Below, one piece after another: positions 16,362 through 26,297 of a stretch of 41,308 bases of DNA. The DNA comes from Mycobacterium gordonae (GTDB lineage Bacteria; Actinomycetota; Actinomycetes; Mycobacteriales; Mycobacteriaceae), in contig NZ_LKTM01000342.1 of assembly GCF_001417955.2 (NCBI RefSeq), positions 1 through 41,308 of the forward strand, written 5' to 3'. The notes under the pieces were generated by a model. The model searched no databases and was not told where the DNA came from. It saw only the letters and a list, made by a program, of their open reading frames with translations. A program made the translations under genes and the position numbers. How positions within the stretch are numbered: position 1 is the stretch's first letter; the number at the start of each line of letters is the position of its first letter.

Positions 16362-16388
16362 GTCGCGCCGGCTGGCATCAGCGTGACT

Positions 16389-16500
16389 GGAAGGTGCGGC
16401 GCGCGTCGCGGGTTGAGTCGCGAGCGTGCGGCCAGCTTCACGTTCGACGCCGAGCGTGCGGCCAGCTTCACGTTCGGCGCGGAAGGTGCGGCGCGCGTCG
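16389..16500. repeat. Intergenic repeat cluster: nested 26-bp and 20-bp direct repeats
   Basis: Two identical 26-bp copies (16421-16446 and 16451-16476, period 30) begin CGAGCGTGCGGCCAGCTTCA and end CGTTCG. They are flanked by two identical 20-bp copies of GGAAGGTGCGGCGCGCGTCG (16389-16408 and 16481-16500). The 26-bp unit is partly self-complementary and belongs to the same family, in opposite orientation, as the repeats at 25140-25195. Likely a mycobacterial interspersed palindromic element. Confidence 0.8.
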
Positions 16501-16501
16501 A

Positions 16502-16918
16502 TCAGCCGCTCAGGACCGTCGGCACCAATGGGAAGCCGGGCAGATTGCGCACCACCGTCCATGCCGTCGCCGCGATCACCAGCGTGATCGTCGTGGCTAC
16601 CGGCAACCACGATCGGCCCCTGAACCGCCGCACCAGGATCCAACCGGCCACCAGCGGGATCACGACGAGCGCGAAGGCATTGTCGTATACGGCGGCTGAG
16701 AGATGACCGTGCAGCAGATCGTGGGTCATTCGGAGCCCACCGCAGGCCGGACAGTTCCAGCCGGTGAGAAATTTGAACGGACACTGCGGATAAACCGAAT
16801 CCGGCTGGTGCGGATCGGCGAAACCGATATACGCCAGCGAGCCGGCCAACAGGACAGCCGATCCTGCGGCGATGATCTTCTTCGGCGCAGCCGGGGCCCG
16901 CGGGTCAGGTTCAATCAC
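16502..16918 (-). CDS. DUF2752 membrane protein
   Basis: This is a 138-residue protein with three or so membrane helices. The DUF2752 signature is visible: YPQCPFKFLTGWNCPACGGLR, with three cysteines, followed by HDLLHGHLSAAVYDN. In M. tuberculosis a similar small membrane protein lies between lgt and pykA. Its start overlaps the end of the TM2-domain gene by 8 bp, so the pair is co-translated. The paired cysteines suggest metal or redox chemistry, but no function is known to me. Confidence 0.85.
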   Translation of the reverse strand: MIEPDPRAPAAPKKIIAAGSAVLLAGSLAYIGFADPHQPDSVYPQCPFKFLTGWNCPACGGLRMTHDLLHGHLSAAVYDNAFALVVIPLVAGWILVRRFRGRSWLPVATTITLVIAATAWTVVRNLPGFPLVPTVLSG

Positions 16919-17303
16919 GCAACGGACGACCCTGGGGATCGGTGACTTTGTCGGTGAGGATCAGCACCGCGTCGATGATGCCCCACACCCAGGCGCCCAG
17001 CCCGCACGTCACCCAGCCGACCAGCAACTGCGCTACGCCCAGCCCAACATGCCCCGCATAGATTCGCCCGACGCCGACGAAACCGAACAGGCCGAGCAGT
17101 TGCAGCAGGCCCGCGACGGTCTTCGACTTGTCCGAATACGGTTGCCCGGTGACGGGGTGTCGGCCGTACGGCGCCGACGGGTCGTAGCCGGCCGCGTACT
17201 GCGGGTACGGCTGGTAGGGCGGCGGAAATGGCGGCGGCGGGTACCCGGAATCCTGCGGCGGGGAGCCAGGATCGCCGGCACCCGGCCACGGCTGCTCAGT
17301 CAC
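16911..17303 (-). CDS. TM2-domain membrane protein with Pro/Tyr-rich N-terminus
   Basis: This is a 130-residue protein from GTG 17303 (MTEQPWPG...). Residues 10-50 are a proline-, tyrosine- and glycine-rich disordered segment. Residues 58-120 form a TM2 domain: SKTVAGLLQLLGLFGFVGVGRIYAGHVGLG, then a second helix and GIIDAVLILT. TM2 proteins are small two-helix membrane proteins of uncertain role. The frame continues upstream to 17387, but the residues there do not look like this family, so I use the internal GTG. It overlaps the DUF2752 gene downstream. Confidence 0.85.
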   Translation of the reverse strand: MTEQPWPGAGDPGSPPQDSGYPPPPFPPPYQPYPQYAAGYDPSAPYGRHPVTGQPYSDKSKTVAGLLQLLGLFGFVGVGRIYAGHVGLGVAQLLVGWVTCGLGAWVWGIIDAVLILTDKVTDPQGRPLRD

Positions 17304-17403
17304 GGTTTCAGCATGCCAGATACGGCGGGTGCCCGCCCACCGCCACATCAGCAACATCAGCCACTCTGGCACCGCGACAGAACGCATATGATCCGCTGAA
17401 AGT

Positions 17404-17423
17404 TGATATCACCGGCGATATCA
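17404..17423. promoter_or_regulatory. Palindrome TGATATC-ACCGGC-GATATCA
   Basis: Perfect 7-bp arms around a 6-bp spacer lie in the gap between lgt and the TM2 gene. It could bind a dimeric regulator of the TM2/DUF2752 pair or belong to the 3' structure of the lgt mRNA. No regulator is known to me. Confidence 0.35.
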
Positions 17424-17426
17424 GAA

Positions 17427-17443
17427 CCGTTGCGGTGCAACGG
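17427..17443 (-). terminator. Hairpin 20 bp after lgt, possible terminator
   Basis: On the minus strand CCGTTGC-ACC-GCAACGG forms a perfect 7-bp stem with a 3-nt loop and is followed by TTCT. The position just after the lgt stop fits a terminator of the trp-lgt transcription unit. The T-run is weak, which is common in mycobacteria. Confidence 0.45.
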
Positions 17444-17462
17444 ACCTCGCGAGCGTGCTTCG

Positions 17463-19385
17463 CTAACGCTGCCTCCGGAGGCGGAGTCGCCAGCGCTGAC
17501 GCGCGGTGCCGGCGCTCTCTTCCGTGGCGGTGTCCGGCGCCGGGGGCGCGGGCTCGTCGTCACCCGTGGACTCAGGCTCAACCGCAGCGGATTCGTCGGC
17601 TACAGCCTCGGCGGTCTCGGGCTCGTCCGGCACGGGCTGGGCGGCCTCGTCCTCGGCGGTGGGCTCGTCGGCTTCTCCGGCGGCGGGCTCGGCCTCGTCG
17701 GCCTCGGCGGATTCGTCGGCTACAGCCTCGGCGGTCTCGGGCTCGTCCGGCACGGGCTGGGCGGCCTCGTCCTCGTCGGTGGGCTCGTCGGCTTCTCCGG
17801 CGGCGGGCTCGGCCTCGTCGGCCTCGTCGGCCTCGTCAGTTTCGTCGGCTTCCTCGGCGGCAGGCTCGGCTGGTTCAGCTTCGGCCTCGTCGGTCTCGTC
17901 AGCTTCGACCTCGTCGGCTTCCTCGGCGGCAGACTCGGCTGCTTCAGCTTCGACCTCGTCGACCGCGTCGACTTCCTCGGCATCGGCGTCAGCCAATTCC
18001 GGCTCCGCCTCGACCACCGCTTCGTCGGTGTCCTGAGGCACTGTGGGGGCGCCACCAAGCAACGGGTGACCAGCCGACTCGGCATCCTCGACCACCGGTT
18101 CCATCGCGTCGATGTCCGGTAGCTCGTCGACCTCGGCCTCGCGAGCTTCTTCGGCCTCTGCGACGGCTTCTTCGGCCTCGTCAGCAGACTCGTCGGCCTC
18201 CTCGGCTTCGGCCTCTTCGAGGATCTCAGCCTGATCGGACTCACCGGCGTCACCTTCGACCGTCTCCTCGGCGACCGCGGCCTGCGCTTCGGTGACTTCC
18301 GGCTCCGACTCCTCCGGCTCGCCGTCATCGGCTGCCGCCGGTTCATCTGCACCAGCCGTGGATTCCTCGTCGCCCGCGGCTTCGCCATCGCCCACGGCAG
18401 CCGTTCCCGCGGCTGTCGCCGCAGCCGAGGTGGCCGCGACGCTCGCCAGCTCCGCTTCGGACTCTGCCGGCTCGGGCTCCAAAGCTTCGTCCGCTTCGTC
18501 GGCCACGCGCCCGCGCAACAACGCCGGGTCTTCCCGGCCCTTCGGCGCCAGGATGATGTAGACGACCGCGGCGATGAAGACGAACGTCGACGTGAAGGTG
18601 TTGATCCGAATGCCCGCGATGTGTGTCGCGGTGTCATCGCGCAGCAACTCCACGGCGAATCGCCCGACGCAATACAGCGCGACATAGGACGCGAACAGCC
18701 GCGCGTGGCCGAGGGTCAAACGCCGGTCCAGCAACAGCAACAGGCCGAATACCACCAGGTTCCAGATCAATTCGTACAAGAACGTGGGCTGCACGACGAG
18801 CGCCACCTGCCCCGTCGAGACGCCGTCCAGCGAGTGGACGTCGACGTAGCCGGCAGGGTCGCGCCGGTAGAAGATCTCCAGGCCCCACGGCACCGTGGTT
18901 TCGCGGCCGTAGAGCTCCTGATTGAAATAGTTTCCGAGCCGACCGATGGCCTGCGCCAACACCACTCCGGGAGCCACCGCGTCGAGGAACGCGGGCAACG
19001 GGATCTCGCGCCGCCGGCAGCCGATCCAGGCACCCACCGCGCCGAGCGCCACCGCGCCCCAGATGCCCAGGCCACCGTCCCAGATCCGCAGTGCCGCAGC
19101 CGTACCGGCGCCACCGGGACCCCAATATGTCTGCCAGTCCGTGGCCAGGTGGTAGAGCCGGCCACCGATCAAACCAAACGGCACCATCCACAAAGCGATG
19201 TCGTAGACCACCCCGCGCTGACCGCCACGGGCCACCCAGCGCCGATCCGCGATCAGTAAAGCAACCAGGATGCCGGTGATGATGAAGAACGCGTAGGCCC
19301 GAATCGGCAGCGGCCCCAGATGCCACACTCCGCGCGGGGGGCTGGGAATGTAGGCGAGGTACGTCTGGGACATGGGGAACGTCAT
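17463..19385 (-). CDS. lgt: Prolipoprotein diacylglyceryl transferase with long acidic tail
   Basis: Lgt moves a diacylglyceryl group from phosphatidylglycerol to the lipobox cysteine of prolipoproteins in the cytoplasmic membrane. Residues 1-283 hold seven membrane helices and the family signature GRLGNYFNQELYGRETTVPWG. The remaining 357 residues are a low-complexity tail of Glu, Ala, Asp, Pro and Thr, closing with a basic RWRLRLRRQR. Mycobacterial Lgt often has an acidic extension, but 640 residues is well above the 468 I recall for M. tuberculosis. The tail contains a recent 40-residue duplication. The ATG at 19383-19385 overlaps the trpA TGA in an ATGA, so lgt is coupled to the trp genes. 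Confidence 0.95.
   Translation of the reverse strand: MTFPMSQTYLAYIPSPPRGVWHLGPLPIRAYAFFIITGILVALLIADRRWVARGGQRGVVYDIALWMVPFGLIGGRLYHLATDWQTYWGPGGAGTAAALRIWDGGLGIWGAVALGAVGAWIGCRRREIPLPAFLDAVAPGVVLAQAIGRLGNYFNQELYGRETTVPWGLEIFYRRDPAGYVDVHSLDGVSTGQVALVVQPTFLYELIWNLVVFGLLLLLDRRLTLGHARLFASYVALYCVGRFAVELLRDDTATHIAGIRINTFTSTFVFIAAVVYIILAPKGREDPALLRGRVADEADEALEPEPAESEAELASVAATSAAATAAGTAAVGDGEAAGDEESTAGADEPAAADDGEPEESEPEVTEAQAAVAEETVEGDAGESDQAEILEEAEAEEADESADEAEEAVAEAEEAREAEVDELPDIDAMEPVVEDAESAGHPLLGGAPTVPQDTDEAVVEAEPELADADAEEVDAVDEVEAEAAESAAEEADEVEADETDEAEAEPAEPAAEEADETDEADEADEAEPAAGEADEPTDEDEAAQPVPDEPETAEAVADESAEADEAEPAAGEADEPTAEDEAAQPVPDEPETAEAVADESAAVEPESTGDDEPAPPAPDTATEESAGTARQRWRLRLRRQR
17587..17826 (-). 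repeat. 120-bp tandem duplication inside the lgt tail
   Basis: 17587-17706 and 17707-17826 differ at very few positions (one seen, G versus T near 17656/17776). Each encodes 40 residues with PVPDEPETAEAVADES and EAEPAAGEADEPT. The reading frame is kept. Near identity points to a recent event. Confidence 0.9.
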
Positions 19386-20191
19386 GCCGACTTCCTCTGG
19401 CGCACGCCGGCGGCCAGTTCCTCGGTCAGCGCCCGCAGAGCGGGCAGGCCCTCGCCCAACGCCGACACCAGTGCCGAACCGACGATCACCCCGTCGGCGT
19501 AGCTGCCGATCTGCGCGGCCTGCGCGCCCGACCGCACACCCAGTCCGACACCAACTGGTATGTCAGCCACCGCCTTCACCCTTCTCACCAGTTCAGGAGC
19601 GGCCGTCGAGACCGCATCGCGTGCGCCCGTCACACCCATCGTCGACGCGGCGTAGACGAATCCGCGTGATGCCTCGACGGTGGCCACCAGACGTTCGGGC
19701 GTCGATGACGGCGCCACCAGAAAGATGCGATCCAGACCGTGCTCCTCCGACGCCGCAATCCACTGCGCCGCCTCATCGGGAATGAGGTCGGGAGTGATCA
19801 ACCCCTGACCGCCGGCCGCAGCCAGGTCGCGGGCAAACGCGTCAACTCCGTAGTGCAACACCGGATTCCAGTAAGTCATCACTACCGCCCGGCCACCCGC
19901 GGCACTGATCGCCTCGACCGCGGTCAGCGTGTCGCGCACCCGGACTCCCCCGCTGAGCGCCTGCTCGGTGGCCCGCTGAATCGTCGGGCCGTCCATCCCC
20001 GGGTCGGAGTACGGCACACCGACTTCGATGATGTCGCAACCGGATTCGACCAGTGCGGTCATGGCCTGCAGCGATCCCGGCACGTCCGGGTAACCGGTGG
20101 GCAGATAACCGATCAATGCCGCCCGGCCGTCAGCCCGGCACGAATCGAACAACGGGCCCAGTCTGCCGGCCGCACTCTGTTGCACCGTCAC
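19382..20191 (-). CDS. trpA: Tryptophan synthase alpha subunit
   Basis: TrpA cleaves indole-3-glycerol phosphate to indole and glyceraldehyde 3-phosphate; indole passes to TrpB. The protein has 269 residues from GTG 20191. LIGYLPTGYPD, the catalytic glutamate in CDIIEVGVPYSDPGMDGP and the aspartate in GLITPDLIPDEA are all present. The chosen GTG forms a GTGA overlap with the trpB TGA and gives an N-terminus (MTVQQSAAGRLGPLFDSC) like that of M. tuberculosis TrpA. The open frame continues upstream inside trpB, which is not meaningful. Confidence 0.96.
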   Translation of the reverse strand: MTVQQSAAGRLGPLFDSCRADGRAALIGYLPTGYPDVPGSLQAMTALVESGCDIIEVGVPYSDPGMDGPTIQRATEQALSGGVRVRDTLTAVEAISAAGGRAVVMTYWNPVLHYGVDAFARDLAAAGGQGLITPDLIPDEAAQWIAASEEHGLDRIFLVAPSSTPERLVATVEASRGFVYAASTMGVTGARDAVSTAAPELVRRVKAVADIPVGVGLGVRSGAQAAQIGSYADGVIVGSALVSALGEGLPALRALTEELAAGVRQRKSA

Positions 20192-21444
20192 GACTTGTCC
20201 ATCAGGCCGAACCACTTCGCGGCGGTCTCCACGTCCTTATCTCCGCGGCCCGACAGGTTCACCACAATGACCGCGCCCCTTCCCAATTCGGCACCCAGCT
20301 TCAGTGCTCCGGCCACCGCGTGCGCGGATTCGATGGCCGGGATGATGCCCTCCGTCCGGGACAGCAGGCCGAACGCGTCCATGGCCTCGGTGTCGGTGAT
20401 CGGTTCGTACTGAACGCGTCCCGCGTCTTTGAGCCAGGCGTGCTCGGGGCCTACTCCGGGGTAATCCAAACCTGCTGAGATGGAATGCGATTCGATGGTC
20501 TGTCCGTCCGCGTCCTGCAGCAGGTACGAGAACGAGCCCTGGAACGCACCGGGCGAACCGCCGGTGAAAGTCGCCGCGTGCCGGCCGGTTTCGACGCCGT
20601 CGCCGGCGGCTTCATAGCCCACCAGCCTCACACCGGGATCGTCGAGGAAAGCGTGGAAGATCCCGATTGCGTTGGACCCGCCACCGACGCACGCGACCAC
20701 CGCGTCGGGCAACCTGCCCGCCTGCTGCTGGATCTGCACGCGCGCCTCCATGCCGATGATCCGCTGAAAGTCGCGCACCATGGTCGGGAACGGATGCGGT
20801 CCGGCGGCGGTGCCGAAGCAGTAGTAGGTGTTGTCGGCGTTGGTGACCCAGTCCCGAAACGCCTCGTTGATGGCGTCTTTGAGGGTCCGGGACCCGGTCT
20901 CCACCGAAACGACCTGCGCGCCCAGCAACCGCATCCGGGCCACGTTGAGCGCTTGACGGGCAGTGTCGACCGCGCCCATGTAGATGATGCACTCCAGGCC
21001 CATCAGCGCGCAGGCGGTGGCGGTGGCCACCCCGTGCTGGCCGGCCCCTGTCTCGGCGATGACCCGCGTTTTGCCCATCCGTCGGGCCAGCAGCGCCTGG
21101 CCGAGCACGTTGTTGATCTTGTGAGACCCGGTGTGGTTCAGGTCTTCTCGCTTGAGGAAGATCCGAGCCGAGCCGGCGTGCTCGCCCAACCGGGTCGTCT
21201 CGTACAACGGAGACGGCCGGCCGGCGTAGTGCGTCTGCAACTTGTCCAGGGTGTCCAGGAAATCCTGGTCCACGCGTTCCTTCTCGTAGGCGACGGTGAC
21301 TTCCTCGATAACGGCCATCAGCGCTTCGGGCACGTAGCGTCCGCCGTAAACGCCGAAATGACCGCCCGCGTCCGGGTCGTAGTGGGTGCGTTCGACGATG
21401 GCGGCGCTGGTACGCGGAATATCCGGGTTCGAGAGGTCAGCCAT
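20188..21444 (-). CDS. trpB: Tryptophan synthase beta subunit
   Basis: TrpB is a PLP enzyme that joins indole and serine to make tryptophan. The protein has 418 residues. The PLP lysine is in HTGSHKINNVLGQ, and the phosphate-binding glycine loop is CVGGGSNAIG. AGQHGVATA is also conserved. It lies 35 bp after trpC and overlaps trpA by 4 bp. The N-terminal extension of about 20 residues before YDPDAGGHFGVYGGRYVPE is normal for mycobacteria. Confidence 0.97.
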   Translation of the reverse strand: MADLSNPDIPRTSAAIVERTHYDPDAGGHFGVYGGRYVPEALMAVIEEVTVAYEKERVDQDFLDTLDKLQTHYAGRPSPLYETTRLGEHAGSARIFLKREDLNHTGSHKINNVLGQALLARRMGKTRVIAETGAGQHGVATATACALMGLECIIYMGAVDTARQALNVARMRLLGAQVVSVETGSRTLKDAINEAFRDWVTNADNTYYCFGTAAGPHPFPTMVRDFQRIIGMEARVQIQQQAGRLPDAVVACVGGGSNAIGIFHAFLDDPGVRLVGYEAAGDGVETGRHAATFTGGSPGAFQGSFSYLLQDADGQTIESHSISAGLDYPGVGPEHAWLKDAGRVQYEPITDTEAMDAFGLLSRTEGIIPAIESAHAVAGALKLGAELGRGAVIVVNLSGRGDKDVETAAKWFGLMDKS

Positions 21445-21479
21445 TACAAAGACTCAGGGCGTGCGCAGGACATCAACGG

Positions 21480-22298
21480 CTAGCGAGCCGGTTTCGGACA
21501 GGATGGGTGGGTTCCGGCGGTGACCAGGTCGGCGACCGCCGCACGGGGGTCACCGCTTTTCACCAGGCCCTCACCGACGAGCACGGCGTCGGCGCCCGCG
21601 CCGGCATACGCCAGCAGGTCACCGGTGTGGCGCACGCCGGACTCGGCGATTCTGATCACCTTGCTGGGCAATCCGGGGGCGATCCGCGCGAAGCAGTCCC
21701 GGTCGACCTCCAGCGTAGTCAGATCGCGGGCGTTGACTCCGATCACGTTGGCTCCGGCCTTCAACGCGCGGTCGGCCTCTTCTTCGGTGTGCACCTCGAC
21801 CAGCGCTGTCATGCCCAGCGACTCGGTGCGGTCGAGCATCGACACCAGTGCGGACTGGTCGAGTGCGGCGACGATGAGCAACAACATGTCGGCACCGTGC
21901 GCGCGGGCCTCGTGGATCTGGTAGGGCTGCACCACAAAGTCTTTGCGCAACACCGGGATCGATACCGCCGCGCGGACCGCGTCGAGGTCGTCGAGCGAAC
22001 CGTTGAAACGTCGTTCCTCGGTCAGCACGCTGATGATCCGGGCGCCGCCGTCCTCGTAGGCGCGAGCCAGCTTTGCCGGGTCGGCGATGGTCGCCAGCGG
22101 ACCCTTCGACGGACTGGCACGCTTGACCTCGGCGATCACCCCGATGCCGGGCTCGCGCAGCGCGGCCATCACGTCGCGGGGCGGCGGGGCGGCTGCGGCG
22201 GCGGCCTTGATTTCGGAAAGACTCACGCGGGCTTCGCGCGCGGCAACATCGGCCCGGACTCCCTCAAGAATGGAGTCAAGCACGTTGGCCGGACTCAT
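21480..22298 (-). CDS. trpC: Indole-3-glycerol phosphate synthase
   Basis: The enzyme closes the indole ring from CdRP, the step before TrpA. The protein has 272 residues from ATG 22298 (MSPANVLDSILEGVRADVAARE), nearly the same as M. tuberculosis TrpC, and AGGAAGGAA lies about 10 bp upstream as ribosome binding site. Catalytic lysines appear in VIAEVKRASPSKG and PVLRKDFVVQPYQI, the glutamate in MTALVEVHTEEE, and the phosphate site near VGEGLVKSG. The frame continues upstream to 22472 but without recognisable sequence. No trpF is fused to it; PriA in this window would supply that step. Confidence 0.97.
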   Translation of the reverse strand: MSPANVLDSILEGVRADVAAREARVSLSEIKAAAAAAPPPRDVMAALREPGIGVIAEVKRASPSKGPLATIADPAKLARAYEDGGARIISVLTEERRFNGSLDDLDAVRAAVSIPVLRKDFVVQPYQIHEARAHGADMLLLIVAALDQSALVSMLDRTESLGMTALVEVHTEEEADRALKAGANVIGVNARDLTTLEVDRDCFARIAPGLPSKVIRIAESGVRHTGDLLAYAGAGADAVLVGEGLVKSGDPRAAVADLVTAGTHPSCPKPAR

Positions 22299-22407
22299 AC
22301 CTGCGGTTCCTTCCTCCTGTAACCCACTGTGACTCTGGATCACCCCACGCTCGCCAACCGATTTCGACGGCGTGCAAGAAGGGTAGCGACCCTCACGAGG
22401 AGGCCCG

Positions 22408-23080
22408 TCACCGCCCCTCGATGTCCGGGTCAGCGGGTCGATCGGTAGGGTCACGGCCCTCGTCCAGAGCATCCCAGATCATGCGTTCCGAAAGCTGCGA
22501 CTGCCCGTCCCCGGCCTGCGACCGATCCTCGGTTGGTGCCCCGTCGATTTCCCGCGCCGCCGAGCGGCGCGCCCCCGGAGCCAGGTACTTCGTGCTGTCC
22601 GGCCTGGCAGACCCGGCGACCGAAGCCGAGCGCATCAACAAGGTCGCGGCCACCAGGGTGCACAGCGCCGCCGCCACCGTCAGCACCGCCCCGCTGTGCT
22701 GGCGGGCGCTGCCCACCAGCGTCGCGACCGGAACGTGCGCGAGATCGGCTCCGCGCGCCGCCACATCAGGCACGGCCCACAGGCTGACGCCGAGGTAGCC
22801 GATCGCGAAACTCGCAGCCGCCAGCAGCGCCGCCAGCGCCCGCAACTGCCAACCGCGCACCGCCAGCGCGGCGACCGCAGCGGCCAGGTTCACGATCGCC
22901 AGCGGCAGCAGCGCGCTCGACCAGGTGGCACCCGACAGCGCGATCTCCTTGGGCTGCCCCAACCCGTCGAACGATCGGATGACAACCCAGGTGAACCGCG
23001 AGGCACCCCACAGGGCACCGGCCGCGACGACCAGCAACAACTGGGCGCCTCCGATGAGGAGCCGCCCGCGGCGTGGGCTG

Positions 23081-23088
<8 letters not shown>
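22408..23088 (-). CDS. Trp-operon-associated membrane protein (TIGR02234/PF09534 type)
   Basis: This is a 226-residue protein with four membrane helices in residues 10-150 and a charged cytoplasmic tail holding QLSERMIWDALDEGRDPT. This layout matches the actinobacterial family found between trpE and trpC, as Rv1610 in M. tuberculosis. A WSSALLPLAIVNLAAAVAAL helix and an early TRP-like loop RFTWVVIRSFDG are visible. The start overlaps the trpE stop by 8 bp, so it is translated with trpE. Its role in tryptophan metabolism or transport is not established. Confidence 0.9.
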
Positions 23089-24616
<1,528 letters not shown>

Positions 24617-24653
24617 CGGACCATCCAATCAGATTGCCGGTCGACGGCCCGCG

Positions 24654-24659
24654 TAGCGT
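24654..24659 (+). promoter_or_regulatory. Putative -10 box of bcpB, leaderless
   Basis: TAGCGT ends 7 nt before ATG 24667, and no Shine-Dalgarno is present. It lies in the short divergent gap shared with trpE. Confidence 0.45.
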
Positions 24660-24666
24660 GGCGGCC

Positions 24667-25122
24667 ATGAAAATTGGTGACACCGTGGCCGACTTCGAGC
24701 TTCCCGATCAGACGGGCACCCCGCGCAAACTGAGTGAACTGCTGAGCGACGGGCCCGTCGTGCTGTTTTTCTATCCGGCGGCCATGACGCCGGGCTGCAC
24801 CAAGGAAGCCTGCCACTTCCGGGACCTGGCCTCCGAATTCGCCGTGCTCGGCGCCAACCGGGTCGGCATCAGCACCGACCCCGTTCAGAAGCAGGCGAAG
24901 TTCGCCGACACCCAGAACTTCGACTACCCGCTGCTGTCGGACAGCGACGGCAAGGTGGCAACCCAGTTCGGCGTCAAGCGGGGTTTGCTCGGCAAGTTGA
25001 TGCCGGTCAAGCGCACCACATTCGTCATCGACACCGACCGCACCGTGCTCAACGTGATTTCCAGCGAGATCAGCATGGACACCCATGCGGACAAGGCGCT
25101 GGAGACGCTGCGCGGGCGGTGA
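24667..25122 (+). CDS. bcpB: Peroxiredoxin of the BCP/PrxQ family
   Basis: The enzyme reduces hydroperoxides with a cysteine thiol, recycled by thioredoxin. The protein has 151 residues, similar to Rv1608c (BcpB). The active-site segment is FFYPAAMTPGCTKEACHFRD: C44 is the peroxidatic cysteine and C49 the resolving cysteine five residues on, as in the PrxQ type. The gene lies between chaA and trpE as in M. tuberculosis. It is divergent from trpE. Confidence 0.95.
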   Translation: MKIGDTVADFELPDQTGTPRKLSELLSDGPVVLFFYPAAMTPGCTKEACHFRDLASEFAVLGANRVGISTDPVQKQAKFADTQNFDYPLLSDSDGKVATQFGVKRGLLGKLMPVKRTTFVIDTDRTVLNVISSEISMDTHADKALETLRGR

Positions 25123-25139
25123 AGTCCGCGTCCTGGTGC

Positions 25140-25195
25140 CGAGCGTGAACCTGGTTGCACGCTCGGCGTCGAACGTGAAGCTGGCTTCACGCTCG
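25140..25195. repeat. Pair of 26-bp imperfect palindromes, period 30
   Basis: 25140-25165 has arms CGAGCGTG and CACGCTCG. 25170-25195 has GTGAAGC-TG-GCTTCAC at its centre. The units have the same 30-bp period and core as the cluster at 16389-16500, in the opposite orientation. They lie between the converging ends of bcpB and chaA and could fold as hairpins in either mRNA. Confidence 0.75.
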
Positions 25196-25214
25196 CGGGT
25201 CGAAGCGAGACGCG

Positions 25215-26297
25215 CTACGGGCTGATCGCCAGGAACAACCACGCGGCCAGCACGGCGAGATGCACCTCGCCCTCCAGCCGGGTCGCCCGGCCCGGCACCA
25301 CGGTGAGCACGCTGACCACCATGGTCAGCGCCAACAACACCAACTGGACGGGTCCGAGCCCCAGCAGCAGCGGTCCACGGAGCCATATCGACGCCAGCGC
25401 AATGGCTGGGATGGTGAGCCCGATGCTGGCCATCGCGGAGCCGTACGCCAGGTTGAGGCTGATCTGCATGCGTCCCTGGCGAGCCGCGCGTCCTGCCGCG
25501 AGCGTCTCCGGCAGCAACACCACCAGCGCGATCACCACGCCGACGAAGGAGTGCGGGAAACCAGCGGCCGCCACCATGCGCTCGATGAACGGCGATTCCA
25601 CCTTGGCCAGTCCCACCACCGCCACCAGGGCGACGAGCAGAACTCCCACGCTCAGCAGCGCCGACTTGGTGCTCGGCGGGTCGGCGTGGTTGTCGTCGTC
25701 GGCCGCACCCTTCTGCACCACCGGCAGGAAGAAGTCGCGGTGCCGGACGGTCTGGGTGAAGACGAACATCAGGTACAGACCCAGCGAGACGACCGCGGCG
25801 AACGCAAGTTGGCCAGGGGAAAACTGGGGACCGGGATGGCTGGTGGTGAACGTCGGCAATACCAGGCCCAACGTCGCCAGCGTGGCGACCGTTGCCAGCG
25901 CCGAGCCGCTGCCGTGCGCGTTGAATTGCGTCACCCCGTAGCGTCGGGAGCCCAGCAGCAGCGACAAGCCGACGATGCCGTTGGTGGTGATCATCACCGC
26001 CGCGAACACCGTGTCGCGCGCAAGGGTGGCCGCTTTGTCGCCGCCGGACGTCATCAACGTGACGATCAGCGCCACCTCGATGACGGTCACCGCGACGGCC
26101 AGCACCAGCGACCCGAACGGCTCGCCGACCCGGTGCGCCACCACCTCGGCGTGATGGACCGCGGCCAGCACGGCACCGCCGAGCAGCACAGCCTCCACCA
26201 CCCCCACCACCGGGCCGATCTCCTGCCCCCAGCTGAACACCAGAGCAACCAGAGCGATCAGCGGCGCCAGCACGTTCCACGACACACGTTTGACCAT
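25215..26297 (-). CDS. chaA: Calcium/proton antiporter, ChaA type
   Basis: This is a 360-residue membrane protein of the CaCA superfamily with about 11 helices. Two alpha-repeat motifs are visible: AVAVTVIEVALIVTLM with a key Glu in the first half and VIALVVLLPETLAAGRAA in the second. SLNLAYGSAMASIGLTIPAIA follows, also typical. Length and position match Rv1607 of M. tuberculosis. AAAGGAG 5-6 nt before ATG 26297 is a strong ribosome binding site. It exchanges calcium (possibly sodium or potassium) for protons across the cytoplasmic membrane; the ion choice is by family. Confidence 0.93.
   Translation of the reverse strand: MVKRVSWNVLAPLIALVALVFSWGQEIGPVVGVVEAVLLGGAVLAAVHHAEVVAHRVGEPFGSLVLAVAVTVIEVALIVTLMTSGGDKAATLARDTVFAAVMITTNGIVGLSLLLGSRRYGVTQFNAHGSGSALATVATLATLGLVLPTFTTSHPGPQFSPGQLAFAAVVSLGLYLMFVFTQTVRHRDFFLPVVQKGAADDDNHADPPSTKSALLSVGVLLVALVAVVGLAKVESPFIERMVAAAGFPHSFVGVVIALVVLLPETLAAGRAARQGRMQISLNLAYGSAMASIGLTIPAIALASIWLRGPLLLGLGPVQLVLLALTMVVSVLTVVPGRATRLEGEVHLAVLAAWLFLAISP

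Noticed and set aside
17403..18122. Gly/Leu-rich open frame opposite lgt
   Set aside because: It is the antisense of the Glu/Ala/Asp repeat tail; the composition follows from that and there is no start or homology.
24617..24666. Trp attenuator or T-box leader before trpE
   Set aside because: Only about 50 bp separate trpE and bcpB, and I see no leader peptide with Trp codons.
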